In this document: one piece after another, positions 53,006 to 61,446 of the stretch
Numbering within the stretch: the stretch's first letter is position 1
How the letters are laid out: every line of letters starts with the position of its first letter
From: DASRHT01 sp035650355
GTDB taxonomy: Bacteria; Chloroflexota; Ktedonobacteria; Ktedonobacterales; Ktedonobacteraceae
Direction: 5' to 3'
Length of the DNA: 64,000 nt
Assembly: GCA_035650355.1 (NCBI GenBank)
Contig: DASRHT010000065.1
Coordinates: 1 to 64,000 of the forward strand
Made by a program: the position numbers and the translations under genes
Notes under the pieces: model-generated
What the model saw: only the letters and a program-made list of their open reading frames with translations
Databases searched by the model: none
Told to the model about the DNA's origin: nothing

Positions 53006-54574
53006 TTAATGCCTGAAGTGCCGCTTTCCGGTGAAGATCATGGCGATGGCATGCTGGTTCGCCATGCGGATCGTCTCTTCGTCGCGGATAGAGCCGCCCG
53101 GCTGGATGATCGCGGTCACGCCGGCCTTCGCGGCAGTTTCGACGCCATCGGCGAAGGGGAAGTAGGCATCGGATGCCAGCACGGAGCCGCGAGCGCGATC
53201 TCCGGCCTTCGAGACCGCCAGGTGAACGCTGGTAACGCGGTTCATCTGTCCAGCTCCGACCCCCACCACCGTCAATTTGCGCGCCAGCACAATAGCGTTT
53301 GACTTCACGCAGCGCACAACCTTCCAGGCAAACATCAGGTCCGTTACTTCATCCAGGGTGGGCTCGCGTTCAGTTACCACGTTATACTCGGTCTCGCGCT
53401 CATCCACATCGGGGGTTTGCAAAAGCAGCCCTCCGCTTACAGCGTGGACATCGGGGCGTCCAGCTTGCAAGAGCTGCGTACTGACCGCCTTTGGCTCTAT
53501 TGGACAATGGGTCGCCAGCAAACGCAGATTCTTCTTGCGACGCAAAATATCAAGAGCTTCGGGCGTAAACCCTGGAGCAATCACCGCTTCATAGAATAAC
53601 TGGCTGATTTCGTGCGCGACGGCTTCGTCAACGGGGCGGTTGCAGCCGATGATGCCGCCGTAGGCGGAAATGGGATCGCCGCCATGCGCCTTTTTATAGG
53701 CCTCCACCAGCACATCATCGCAGGCCAGTCCGCAGGGGTTGGTATGCTTAATAATCGCTACGGTGGGGGCCGTAAAATCCTGTACAGCGCTGAGGGCAGC
53801 ATCCAGGTCGAGCAGATTATTGAAGGAAAGCTCTTTGCCATGCAATACCTCCGCCCCCGCGACCGTTGGCAGGCTGGTCGAGGATCTGGTAACTCCTCCC
53901 CAGCGATAAAATGTCGCCTGCTGATGCGGATTTTCGCCATAGCGCAAGGACTGAACGCGCTCTAATGGGAGCGTCAGTTCTTCGGGAAAAAGCTCGCCGG
54001 TCGGGCCGCGCAGATATTCGGCGATGGTCGTATCATAGGTAGCAGTATGCTGGAAAGCGATAGCGGCGAGGCGGCGGCGGGTCTCTATACTCACCTCGCC
54101 CTGCTCGCGCCATTCTTGCATGACGGGAGCATAATCCTCAGGACGCACCAGCACAATCACATCCTGGAAGTTCTTGGCAGCAGCGCGCACCAGCGTCACC
54201 CCGCCGATATCAATCTGTTCCAGGGCCTCCGTCAGCGTCGTTTCTGGACGGGCCACGGTCGCAGCAAAGGGGTACAGATTCACCACAACGATATCAATCG
54301 GCTCGATTTCGTGAGCCGCGAGTTCTTGCGCGTGGTGGGGAAGATCGCGGCGCGCCAGCACACCACCGAGAATCGCCGGGTGCAGCGTCTTGACACGACC
54401 GTCAAGTATCGCGGGGAACCGGGTCAGCGCGCTCACCGACTCGGCAGGAATACCCTCTGCCGCCAGAAAGCTTTGCGTCCCACTGGTGGAGAAAATCGTC
54501 ACATTGTGAGTTTGTAGCTCACCGGCTAACTGCGTTAGCCCATCGCGGTTAGCCACACTTATTATCGCTCGCAT
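53006..54574 (-). CDS. purH: bifunctional AICAR transformylase / IMP cyclohydrolase
   Basis: A 522-residue enzyme for the last two steps of IMP synthesis. Residues 1-145 are the MGS-like cyclohydrolase domain ('IISVANRDGLTQLAGEL', 'ILDGRVKTLHPAILGGVLAR', 'IDIVVVNLYPFAATV', 'EQIDIGGVTLVRAAAKN'). The rest is the transformylase: 'SLRYGENPHQQATFYR', 'LSFNNLLDLDAALSAV', 'IIKHTNPCGLACDDVLVEAY' with the Lys-His pair, 'SNAIVLARKLTVVGVGAGQM' with 'NRVTSVHLA', and 'ASDAYFPFADGVETAAKAGV' followed by 'IIQPGGSIRDEE'. Length and motifs are those of the family and nothing is missing. No other pur genes are adjacent, so it is a stand-alone purine gene here. Confidence 0.95.
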   Translation of the reverse strand: MRAIISVANRDGLTQLAGELQTHNVTIFSTSGTQSFLAAEGIPAESVSALTRFPAILDGRVKTLHPAILGGVLARRDLPHHAQELAAHEIEPIDIVVVNLYPFAATVARPETTLTEALEQIDIGGVTLVRAAAKNFQDVIVLVRPEDYAPVMQEWREQGEVSIETRRRLAAIAFQHTATYDTTIAEYLRGPTGELFPEELTLPLERVQSLRYGENPHQQATFYRWGGVTRSSTSLPTVAGAEVLHGKELSFNNLLDLDAALSAVQDFTAPTVAIIKHTNPCGLACDDVLVEAYKKAHGGDPISAYGGIIGCNRPVDEAVAHEISQLFYEAVIAPGFTPEALDILRRKKNLRLLATHCPIEPKAVSTQLLQAGRPDVHAVSGGLLLQTPDVDERETEYNVVTEREPTLDEVTDLMFAWKVVRCVKSNAIVLARKLTVVGVGAGQMNRVTSVHLAVSKAGDRARGSVLASDAYFPFADGVETAAKAGVTAIIQPGGSIRDEETIRMANQHAIAMIFTGKRHFRH

Positions 54575-55201
54575 GAGTTATCCTTTCAGACTGGATCGCC
54601 GGGACATGTTGGGAAAGCCTCTTCTAACAGTATATCTCAAATATAGGCATGCCAGGACGCAGAAACAAAATATTTCCGCATTCCTTAACCTACACGCAGT
54701 TTTGCCCTGATCGTTTCACGGCATTTCAACCCTTCATGCTCATTGTCAATCAGCCCCAGGAGAACACCTGGGAAGGGTGAATATCTTAACCGAAATTTAG
54801 TACTTTCCTACCAACTTTTAATCAGATCCGTAGCTATGCGCGAGACCTATGGTATTATCCCAATCGATAGCAATATCACAAAAAGTATCAAAAAAGCTCA
54901 TATCAGTTCACAGCGCATCGCGTTGCACGCTGTGACTGCCACTCTTTCTATGTATATAGTCGGGCCTGATGAACATTACTCTTTCATATTTCAGGCTAGC
55001 GTTGCGCTGTAGTAGTTGTAATCGAGCAAAGGCTTGCCCCTACAGCCGCAAGTCAACCCGCTTCAGCAGCAGGGAAAAGATGCAATCTCATGGGTGAGCG
55101 ATTTTTGAATCAGGGGGTCTGGTTCAGCCCACCCGTTTCATAAAAATACAGGCCAGTTGACCCCAAAAAGGGACCTGACTGGAAGAAAGAGAGTTTCTGG
55201 T
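54575..55201. other. intergenic region, no gene seen
   Basis: This 620-base gap lies between the divergent purH and secreted-protein genes. An 89-codon frame at 54743-55012 has no ribosome site and no motif, and I do not accept it. The left half is A/T-rich. No RNA or strong hairpin was recognised. Confidence 0.45.
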
Positions 55202-56701
55202 ATGCAGACGCTTACACGACCGACTCCATCAAGTATCAGGCCGTCACGCCGACGGCCACGCTTCTCCCCGCTCATGTTCATTGGCGCTGCAGTGACACTC
55301 ATCATCGCCCTCGGGGCAGGCACCTACTTCATACTGCGCCCCCACTTCGGCTCGCATGCAGCAGGTGTCAACGTCGATTGTACTCTAATCGTGCCATCAC
55401 AGCCACTGACAGCGCAAGGGCTGGCGACGCCTTACCAGCTAACAGCCACAGATCCCGCCAATGGGCCATGTAATGAGGCCAATGCTGGCCAATCCGCCTT
55501 TGTCCAGGGCGCAATCATTGATCCTGCTACCGGCCAGATTTCTATTTACAATCCGCTGGTAATCGATCAAGGTGCGCAGCCAGCCATTGCGCCGACAGCA
55601 CCAACGCTGCCCGCGAATGCGGTGGTCGCGCTCTGGTTCGGCTCTAATGGCAGTACGCTCACGCTGCTGGGCACCAGCAGTAATCTGGACGAAGCACACT
55701 GTGTCAATGGCATCAATGGTTCCATCTTTGGGCAATTCTCGGCATGTAACGCCCCTGCCTTCTTTGCTGCGGCTAATGCCGCTATTAAAGCGGGCAAGTT
55801 GGTAGTGCCGCCGCTGGGCAAGGGCAAAGATGGGCTTACCTGCCCCAGCACCCGCGACTTTAGTGTTATTGACCAGGACCAGAGCGATAACGTCACCACG
55901 ACATATCTGATTACCGCTAATGGTCAAAGCGCACAGATGACTGCCGCTAATTCTGCTCAGTTGCAAAATGCTAATATTCAAGCTAACGGCAGCGATGAGC
56001 GCCTGTTAGCCGTGGCTCTGGATGGTGCATTGGGTTGCACTCCCTGGACGGCTCCCGATCTTGCCGATCCAGGACACAATGTTCCTGCCTTACCACTCAA
56101 CGAATTGCAGGCCGCAGCTCTCCAGGCCAATCCCGTAGCCCTGGTTCCCGCTGGAGACCCAATGGTCCAGGTCAACGGCAAACCCAATTTGCAGAAGGTC
56201 AATGATTACCGGCGCTCCGTCGATCAGCCTGCGGCGCGAAATATGGCCGATGCCAGCACAAAAACGTATTGCACCAACATGATGAACATCGCACCAGAAC
56301 GGATGATGTTTGATGCCCCACTCACGAAAGCGGCAGCATCACCCGATCCCAATGCGGCCAACAGTCTCTTTACCTTCCTTGCTCAGCGCTTCAACACTTC
56401 GTGGGGCGCTACCGGTGGTCTGAACTGCCAGGGTATCCTGAATGCAAATAGCCCCATCGTCGTCACAACCGATGCCAATGGCGTGGCCGTTGACGCAACG
56501 ATCCAGGGTGCGTCCATCGGAGGCGGCCCGGCGATTACCGCTTGCGCCGTCAATGGTACCGCCATTCCAAACTGCGCCGGGACGGCTACTATTAATGGGC
56601 AAAGCTGCTCCTTCGCGGTGGATGCCGCTACTCAGCAGTTGAACATTACCTGCCCTGCTGCCCAGCCCGGACCGCAGCAAAAGCCACCAACAGGACCATA
56701 A
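55202..56701 (+). CDS. secreted or membrane-anchored protein of unknown function
   Basis: A 499-residue protein from ATG 55202. A basic start ('RPSRRRPRFSPLMFIGAAVT') leads into one hydrophobic segment (about 22-45), so it is secreted or held by a signal anchor. The rest is Ala/Asn/Gln/Pro-rich and predicted to be extracellular, with at least eleven cysteines ('VDCTLIV', 'NGPCNEAN', 'DEAHCVNG', 'SACNAPA', 'LTCPSTRD', 'LGCTPWTAP', 'KTYCTNMM', 'LNCQGIL', 'ITACAVNG', 'IPNCAGTA', 'GQSCSFAV'). The pattern resembles large extracellular proteins of unknown role seen in filamentous bacteria. No catalytic motif is evident. A strong terminator follows. Confidence 0.6.
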   Translation: MQTLTRPTPSSIRPSRRRPRFSPLMFIGAAVTLIIALGAGTYFILRPHFGSHAAGVNVDCTLIVPSQPLTAQGLATPYQLTATDPANGPCNEANAGQSAFVQGAIIDPATGQISIYNPLVIDQGAQPAIAPTAPTLPANAVVALWFGSNGSTLTLLGTSSNLDEAHCVNGINGSIFGQFSACNAPAFFAAANAAIKAGKLVVPPLGKGKDGLTCPSTRDFSVIDQDQSDNVTTTYLITANGQSAQMTAANSAQLQNANIQANGSDERLLAVALDGALGCTPWTAPDLADPGHNVPALPLNELQAAALQANPVALVPAGDPMVQVNGKPNLQKVNDYRRSVDQPAARNMADASTKTYCTNMMNIAPERMMFDAPLTKAAASPDPNAANSLFTFLAQRFNTSWGATGGLNCQGILNANSPIVVTTDANGVAVDATIQGASIGGGPAITACAVNGTAIPNCAGTATINGQSCSFAVDAATQQLNITCPAAQPGPQQKPPTGP

Positions 56702-56719
56702 CATCTCCGACGTTAGTAC

Positions 56720-56759
56720 AACAACAGGGTCCATGCCGTCTGGCATGGACCCTGTTGTT
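56720..56759. terminator. bidirectional terminator between the secreted protein and rpmA
   Basis: A perfect 18-base stem (AACAACAGGGTCCATGCC with its complement) and the loop GTCT, with A/T runs on both sides. It serves the convergent genes on both strands. Confidence 0.85.
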
Positions 56760-56769
56760 TATCTGGTAG

Positions 56770-57090
56770 TTACGATCCTGCAACTGCTCCAGGCTGTTCG
56801 ATTCCCAGCAGCTCCGCTATAGATGGACGCCCGGGAAATTCTGTGACAATACTTACCGCTCGATTCGTGCGTGAAGCATGCCCGAACTTGACATAGCCAT
56901 CGATCAAGGCATACAGCGTATGATCTCGACCCACGCCTACATGCTTGCCCGGCTTGATCTTGGTGCCGCGTTGACGAACAATAATGCTACCGGCAGTTAC
57001 TAACTGACCGTCGTAACGCTTGACACCGAGCATCTTGGGTTTGCTATCTCGACCATTGCGAGAGCTACCCATACCCTTTTTATGCGCCAT
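56770..57090 (-). CDS. rpmA: 50S ribosomal protein L27
   Basis: A 106-residue protein that starts 'MAHKKGMGSSRNGRDSKPKM' and continues 'LGVKRYDGQLVTAGSIIVRQ', 'RGTKIKPGKHVGVGRDHTLY', 'ALIDGYVKFGHASR', the unmistakable L27 sequence. L27 sits at the peptidyl-transferase side of the 50S subunit, where its N-terminal tail reaches the tRNA ends. The normal bacterial length is about 85 residues; here about 20 extra residues follow ('TEFPGRPSIAELLGIEQPGA'). It is two bases after rplU on the same strand and co-transcribed with it. No N-terminal cleavage motif of the Firmicutes type is present. Confidence 0.95.
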   Translation of the reverse strand: MAHKKGMGSSRNGRDSKPKMLGVKRYDGQLVTAGSIIVRQRGTKIKPGKHVGVGRDHTLYALIDGYVKFGHASRTNRAVSIVTEFPGRPSIAELLGIEQPGAVAGS

Positions 57091-57092
57091 GA

Positions 57093-57599
57093 TTATTCCT
57101 CTGTTTCGCTTTCAGTTGCTTCAGCCTTCGCGCTGCGGCGTCGGCGCGCCTTCTTCTCGCCTTCGGTAGCAGGCGTTTCCTGTACAGCTTCTGCTGGCTC
57201 GGCAGTTGCCTGCGGGGCCTCTCCCTCCTCTAACTCCAGCCGGTCTTCTTTCATACGCGGGGCCTCTCCCGTCACCAGGCTCTTGCCATTCGCGATAATG
57301 TCGTCAATGGTCAGCACGGTAAGTTCCTGGCGATGACCCCGGCGGTGGCGATAGCGTTTCTTTGACTTGTACTTGAAAACAATGAGTTTTTTCCCGCGAG
57401 GATGGCCGCCAACCGTGGCTACCACCTTTGCGTTGTCCACAAACGGCGCACCGATCATGGTCTGATCGGCATCTGAGATCAGCAGCACTTCCCCAATCTC
57501 GACCTGCGCCCCCTCTTCGACCGGTAGCCGGTTCACTTCAAGCTGCTCGCCGACGGAAACTTTGTATTGTCGCCCACCACTTTTAATTACAGCAAACAT
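57093..57599 (-). CDS. rplU: 50S ribosomal protein L21 with an acidic C-terminal extension
   Basis: A 168-residue protein. Residues 1-105 are L21 ('MFAVIKSGGRQYKVSVGEQL', 'VLLISDADQTMIGAPFVDNA', 'VGGHPRGKKLIVFKYKSKKR', 'YRHRRGHRQELTVLTIDDI'), which binds 23S rRNA. Bacterial L21 is normally about 103 residues. The remaining 60 or so residues are Glu/Ala-rich ('LELEEGEAPQATAEPAEAV') with a short basic patch ('EKKARRRRSAKAEATESETE'), probably disordered. It is the first gene of the rplU-rpmA pair and has a long leader that starts at the promoter near 57860. Confidence 0.95.
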   Translation of the reverse strand: MFAVIKSGGRQYKVSVGEQLEVNRLPVEEGAQVEIGEVLLISDADQTMIGAPFVDNAKVVATVGGHPRGKKLIVFKYKSKKRYRHRRGHRQELTVLTIDDIIANGKSLVTGEAPRMKEDRLELEEGEAPQATAEPAEAVQETPATEGEKKARRRRSAKAEATESETEE

Positions 57600-57838
57600 G
57601 TCTTTTCACATATCTCCTTCTTCAATCCCTACGCATAGCTCCAGATGGATACGTGGCAGGCATGGGTGGCTCGCCTTGCTCACAGTTCCTTACTCTGGAC
57701 GATCAATTCAGGCTCAATCTCGTGAAGGGTTGTTAACCAGAACTGAATAGATAGCATACAGTGTTGGCTTTTCCTCGAAGCGTAGGGGATCAACCACAAA
57801 GCCCTCAATGGCCTCCGTGGGCATACTGTAGCCCCGTT

Positions 57839-57867
57839 ATGATAGCAATGATTCTCCCATTTGTCAA
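57839..57867 (-). promoter_or_regulatory. promoter of rplU-rpmA
   Basis: On the minus strand TTGACA (57867-57862), 17 bases, TATCAT (57844-57839). The start should lie near 57832, about 230 bases before the rplU start codon. Confidence 0.7.
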
Positions 57868-58081
57868 GCCTATCGGTCCCCATCTTCTCTCCCCTAGAAG
57901 TACTACTTCTGCCCCCTTTTTTCTACATGTATTACCCACTGCTCTTCTACCCTGCATCTTAAATGTATCCAACATCGTCAGTTTGCGACAAAGTATGAAC
58001 AAAGCATGGACCCGCCGTCAGAAAATATGCTATTGTAAGAGAAATGTAGAAAATAGTTCTGCTTATTGAGCCGTATTACTG

Positions 58082-58110
58082 TTGACAAATATCGTACACA
58101 TGACTATCTC
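58082..58110 (+). promoter_or_regulatory. possible promoter of the CarH-like gene
   Basis: TTGACA (58082-58087), a 17-base spacer and a weak TATCTC (58105-58110), 31 bases before the ATG at 58142, with GGCGGAGAAC as ribosome site. Confidence 0.45.
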
Positions 58111-58141
58111 CTCAATACTGGAATAGTGGCGGAGAACATTC

Positions 58142-59287
58142 ATGACCACACAGGAGAACGCTGCCGAGTGGTTTGATTTCGAGCATTACTCAGATGCCCC
58201 GATATTCAATACCAAAGCCGTTGTGCAACAAACAGGCGTGCCAGCTCCGACGCTACGGGCGTGGGAGCGTCGTTATAAGCTGGTCGCGCCGGAACGCGCT
58301 AACAATGCTTACCGCCTGTATTCACAACGCGATATTGCTCTGATTCGCTGGCTAAAGGAGCGGGTCGATGCGGGCATCGCTATCAGCCACGCCGTCGCGC
58401 TCTTTCGCCATATGTACGAAGGGTATCAGCGCCGCGTCGGCGGCGCTGAAGGCAGCCCTTTAGCGCCGCCACCGGTCGAGAGCCAGGCGTCATCTCGGGT
58501 GGTTGTGACCTCTTCCGCCCAGGAAGAGTTACAAGAAACCGCCGCCAAAAGTGCAGCGGAGCCGCTCAGCGGGCAGCGCCGGACCCTGGCTGACGTTGAG
58601 CAATCCGCAAGCGGTTGCCCCACCGTGCATAATATGTGGGCCGCTCGCTGGCGCATCATCGATGCTTTCCAACATTTTGATGAGGCTGGCGCTCATATAT
58701 TGATGAGTTCAATGCTGGCGATCTACCCCATTGAGCAGGTTTGCACCGATCTGATTACACCGACCTTATGGCAGATTGGGCAGCTCTGGTCAGAGGGAGA
58801 ACTGACCGTCTCGGTGGAACATTTTGCCAGCAACTTCTTTCGTGCCCTGTTGACGAATCTGCTGCGTGTTACGCCCAGCCCACTGACCGGACCACTGGTG
58901 ATTGCCTGTTGCGCTCCAGGAGAGCTACACGAGCTGGCAATGTTAATGCTGACGCTGTTCTTGAGAAGGAACGGCATCCGAGTTGCTTATCTGGGTCAGA
59001 ACATCGAGACTACTGGACTGCTTCACACGATCAAGCAAGTAACCCCTGCGATGATCTGCATTTCCCTGACCATGTCGAGTTACTTACCAGAGCTGATTCA
59101 GCTAGGCCAGCAAATACAACACCTGCCAGAACCTCGCCCCCTCCTGGCCTTTGGCGGCCAGGCGTTTTCACAGCAGAAACAGACGCAGCCTCAGGTCTCC
59201 GGCCTCTATTTGAATGGGGATATGAGAGAGGTTGTTATTCAGATACGAACCATAATACTAGAAGAACATTTAGACGATCCAAATTAA
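58142..59287 (+). CDS. CarH-like MerR regulator with B12-binding light-sensing domain
   Basis: A 381-residue protein. Residues 21-95 are a MerR-type HTH ('NTKAVVQQTGVPAPTLRAWE', 'ERANNAYRLYSQRDIALIRW'). After a linker, residues about 165-245 are the helical cap and contain W-x9-EH exactly (Trp216, Glu226, His227: 'QLWSEGELTVSVEHFASNFF'), the signature of CarH-type adenosylcobalamin photoreceptors. Residues about 250-375 are a Rossmann B12-binding domain with 'PGELHELAMLML', where His263 is the expected lower cobalt ligand, and 'RVAYLGQNIETTGLLH'. In CarH, light breaks the cobalt-carbon bond, the tetramer falls apart and repressed genes are released. The CoA-transferase gene follows by 27 bases. 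No carotenoid gene is in view. Confidence 0.85.
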   Translation: MTTQENAAEWFDFEHYSDAPIFNTKAVVQQTGVPAPTLRAWERRYKLVAPERANNAYRLYSQRDIALIRWLKERVDAGIAISHAVALFRHMYEGYQRRVGGAEGSPLAPPPVESQASSRVVVTSSAQEELQETAAKSAAEPLSGQRRTLADVEQSASGCPTVHNMWAARWRIIDAFQHFDEAGAHILMSSMLAIYPIEQVCTDLITPTLWQIGQLWSEGELTVSVEHFASNFFRALLTNLLRVTPSPLTGPLVIACCAPGELHELAMLMLTLFLRRNGIRVAYLGQNIETTGLLHTIKQVTPAMICISLTMSSYLPELIQLGQQIQHLPEPRPLLAFGGQAFSQQKQTQPQVSGLYLNGDMREVVIQIRTIILEEHLDDPN

Positions 59288-59314
59288 GGGATGCATTATT
59301 TTTACGGAGGCGTC

Positions 59315-60451
59315 ATGGAAGCAGCTCTCTCGGATGTTGTCGTTGTCGATCTCTCGCGTATCTTTGCCGGTCCCTACTGCACGATGATCCTGGGAGATCT
59401 GGGTGCGACTGTCATCAAAATTGAACAGCCGGACAAGGGAGATGATACGCGCCAGTTTGGTCCGCCCTACACGGCAGGCGAAAGCGCCTACTATCTGGGT
59501 CTTAATCGCAACAAATATAGCATTACGCTCGATTTCAGCACGCCTGAAGGCAAAGAGCGCCTGCTCGAATTGTTGCAAGGCGCGACGGTGCTGGTCGAAA
59601 ATTTTCGTCCCGGCACATTGGCGAAACAGGGATTGAGTTACGAAGATGTGCGCGCCATCAATCCCAGCCTGATCTATTGCTCCATTAGCGGGTATGGGCA
59701 GACCGGCCCGTACGCGATGCGACCCGGCTACGACTTCGTGGCCCAGGCCGAGTCTGGTTTGATGGCGGTGACAGGCGAGGCCGACGGAGAGCCTCAGCGC
59801 GTTGGTGTGCCGGTGGGAGATATTTCAGCAGGCATGTATAGCTGCGTTGCGATCTTGGCTGCACTAAATTATCGTCGTCGCACCGGAAAGGGTCAATATA
59901 TCGATATTTCTTTGTTGGAATCCGCCGTCGCCTTCCTCGGCAACGTCTCGGCCAACCACCTTATCTCCGGGGAGGAGGCCGCCCGCTACGCCAACGGTCA
60001 CCCCAACATTGTGCCATATCAGGCATTCCGTACTCAGGATGGCTATGTCGTGGTAGCCTGTGGCAATGACCGCCTGTACCGCGCCTTCTGTAACGTGCTG
60101 GGACGGGAAGATCTGATCACGGACCCACGCTTTGCGACCAACCCGGAGCGGGTTCGCCATCGCAACGAGCTGGTGCCGCAACTCCAGGAACAGTTCTTGC
60201 AGCACAAAAGCGCAGAGTGGCTGGAGGCGCTGCGGACCGCTGGCATTCCTTGCGGCTCGATCAACCTGGTCAGCCAGGTTTTCCGCGATCCGCAAATTGT
60301 GGATCGCGGGTTGGTATGGGAGTGCGAGCACCCTACAGCAGGCCAGATCCGCCTGGCAGGCTCCCCGATTCGCATGTCAGAGACGCCCGCCCGCCTGTAC
60401 AAGGCTCCGCCCCTATTAGGCGAAGATAATGACAAAACCATCTTGACTTGA
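59315..60451 (+). CDS. CaiB/BaiF-type CoA-transferase (class III)
   Basis: A 378-residue enzyme from ATG 59315, with GGAGG upstream; a start at 59291 lacks this. Family phrases: 'VVVDLSRIFAGPYCTMILGD', 'LGATVIKIEQPDKGDDTRQF', 'YLGLNRNKYSITLDFSTPEG', 'ATVLVENFRPGTLAKQGLS', 'INPSLIYCSISGYGQTGPYA', 'RPGYDFVAQAESGLMAVTGE'. The Asp in 'GYDF' is the catalytic acid that carries the acyl group. It transfers CoA between carboxylic acids; the acids cannot be told. It is probably co-transcribed with the CarH-like regulator. Confidence 0.9.
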   Translation: MEAALSDVVVVDLSRIFAGPYCTMILGDLGATVIKIEQPDKGDDTRQFGPPYTAGESAYYLGLNRNKYSITLDFSTPEGKERLLELLQGATVLVENFRPGTLAKQGLSYEDVRAINPSLIYCSISGYGQTGPYAMRPGYDFVAQAESGLMAVTGEADGEPQRVGVPVGDISAGMYSCVAILAALNYRRRTGKGQYIDISLLESAVAFLGNVSANHLISGEEAARYANGHPNIVPYQAFRTQDGYVVVACGNDRLYRAFCNVLGREDLITDPRFATNPERVRHRNELVPQLQEQFLQHKSAEWLEALRTAGIPCGSINLVSQVFRDPQIVDRGLVWECEHPTAGQIRLAGSPIRMSETPARLYKAPPLLGEDNDKTILT

Positions 60452-60458
60452 TGGCAAA

Positions 60459-60508
60459 TAAAGGAGCCGGGTTATGTACAGGCAACCACATAACCCGACT
60501 CCTTTATT
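60459..60508. terminator. bidirectional hairpin terminator after the CoA-transferase
   Basis: AAAGGAG and CGGGTTATGT pair with ACATAACCCG and CTCCTTT around a 10-base loop, with one mismatch. It serves the convergent CoA-transferase and globin genes. Confidence 0.75.
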
Positions 60509-60576
60509 GAGACACTACAACGAGGGTGATATAAAAAAACAGAGTCACGTCGGTGATGGTATCTGAGACTACTCCG

Positions 60577-60966
60577 TTATCCCTGCATTGTACCGGCAAT
60601 CACTGTATAAGCATCAATCCATGCGCCCTTCACTTCAGGAGTCCACTGGGGTCCCAGGAATTCGCTGAACGTCTCTAGCAGCGCCTGCGCAACTTGCGGA
60701 TAGTGCTCTGCTGTCACGCCATACGTTTGGTGACGCTGGCCCAGTTCCTTGAGCACCGGAACAACATTCTCGCCCTTTTCCACTCCTGACACAACCATAG
60801 CAATAGCTGCCATCAATGTGGCCTGCTGCTTCCTCATATCGGTCTTCGCGAACAGTTGTTTTGTCTCAGGGAACACAGCAAATAGTCGATCATAGAAGGC
60901 TGCGGCAAACTTCTCTTTGTTGGGTGCAACCTGGTCAAAACTCGTTCTCAAAAGAGATGCATCCAT
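60577..60966 (-). CDS. single-domain globin
   Basis: A 129-residue protein from ATG 60966, with GGAGGAGAGC upstream. It starts 'MDASLLRTSFDQVAPNKEKF', then 'YDRLFAVFPETKQLFAKTDM', 'LAAIAMVVSGVEKGENVVPV'-like helices ('LMAAIAMVVSGVEKG'), 'LKELGQRHQTYGVTAEHYPQ' and 'GAWIDAYTVIAG'. The His in 'GQRHQTYGV' is the proximal haem ligand, and 'YDRLF' supplies the B-helix Tyr common to flavohaemoglobin-type globins. There is no reductase domain, so it is a stand-alone globin. Oxygen or NO handling is likely. It is a separate transcript convergent with the CoA-transferase. Confidence 0.9.
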   Translation of the reverse strand: MDASLLRTSFDQVAPNKEKFAAAFYDRLFAVFPETKQLFAKTDMRKQQATLMAAIAMVVSGVEKGENVVPVLKELGQRHQTYGVTAEHYPQVAQALLETFSEFLGPQWTPEVKGAWIDAYTVIAGTMQG

Positions 60967-61446
60967 GCTCTCCTCCTTTACGGTCAGCAAAAGGCGACGA
61001 AATTACGATAAACATGTCAGCGTTCCTTGCGGCGTGGCGCTGCCTCCCCATCAATCGCCCCTTACCGCTACCTATTAACAGTCTCTCGCATTAGAACTGG
61101 CACCCAGGTATAGTATATACCTAGAAATGCTTTACTGTTCAGTATAGATTATACAGCATGCTTCGTTAAAAATACATAAAAATGGACACCAATATTTAAG
61201 AAACCCAATAAATTTCTTGACATACATAGAAAGCTATTGATGCAATTCGATTTGCAAGTTTTTCCTGACGCAAAAACCAGGTGGTACTATCTCCAGAATA
61301 TTTGCCTCCTAACAATGCTGGTGGCGCGGGCAAGGGCTAGCCTGGCCCCTGCGCACCAATGCACAGACATTTACAAGACGCTCGACTTACGCTATACTTA
61401 CTTGGAAATTTTGTTTGCGTTTTGGTTGTGCCTGGAGGATACGTTT
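60967..61446. other. intergenic region upstream of dnaN; no dnaA
   Basis: This 480-base gap lies between the divergent globin and dnaN genes. The centre (about 61100-61240) is strongly A/T-rich. No clear DnaA boxes (TTATCCACA) were seen, so it is not called an origin. dnaA is not next to dnaN here. The dnaN promoter lies at 61370-61398. Confidence 0.5.
61370..61398 (+). promoter_or_regulatory. promoter of dnaN-recF
   Basis: TTTACA (61370-61375), exactly 17 bases, TATACT (61393-61398), about 50 bases before the GTG start codon of dnaN. Confidence 0.65.

Larger units (their letters stand above)
57600..58141. other. intergenic region between rplU and the CarH-like gene; possible L21 leader
   Basis: The leftward half (57600 to about 57832) is the transcribed leader of rplU-rpmA, about 230 bases long and rich in C/T on the plus strand. 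Long leaders in this position often fold into an L21-type autoregulatory RNA; I could not establish the fold. The right half is A/T-rich and carries the CarH-like gene promoter. Small frames here have no motifs. Confidence 0.4.

Noticed and set aside
54743..55012. 89-codon ORF between purH and the secreted-protein gene
   Set aside because: No ribosome site, no motif and unusual composition compared with neighbours.
58741..59424. 227-codon plus-strand frame inside the CarH-like gene
   Set aside because: It overlaps the CarH-like B12 domain and the CoA-transferase start in another frame, and its sequence is Arg/Ser-rich without motifs.
61081..61446. chromosomal replication origin
   Set aside because: The A/T-rich stretch before dnaN is suggestive, but no clear DnaA boxes or dnaA gene were found.
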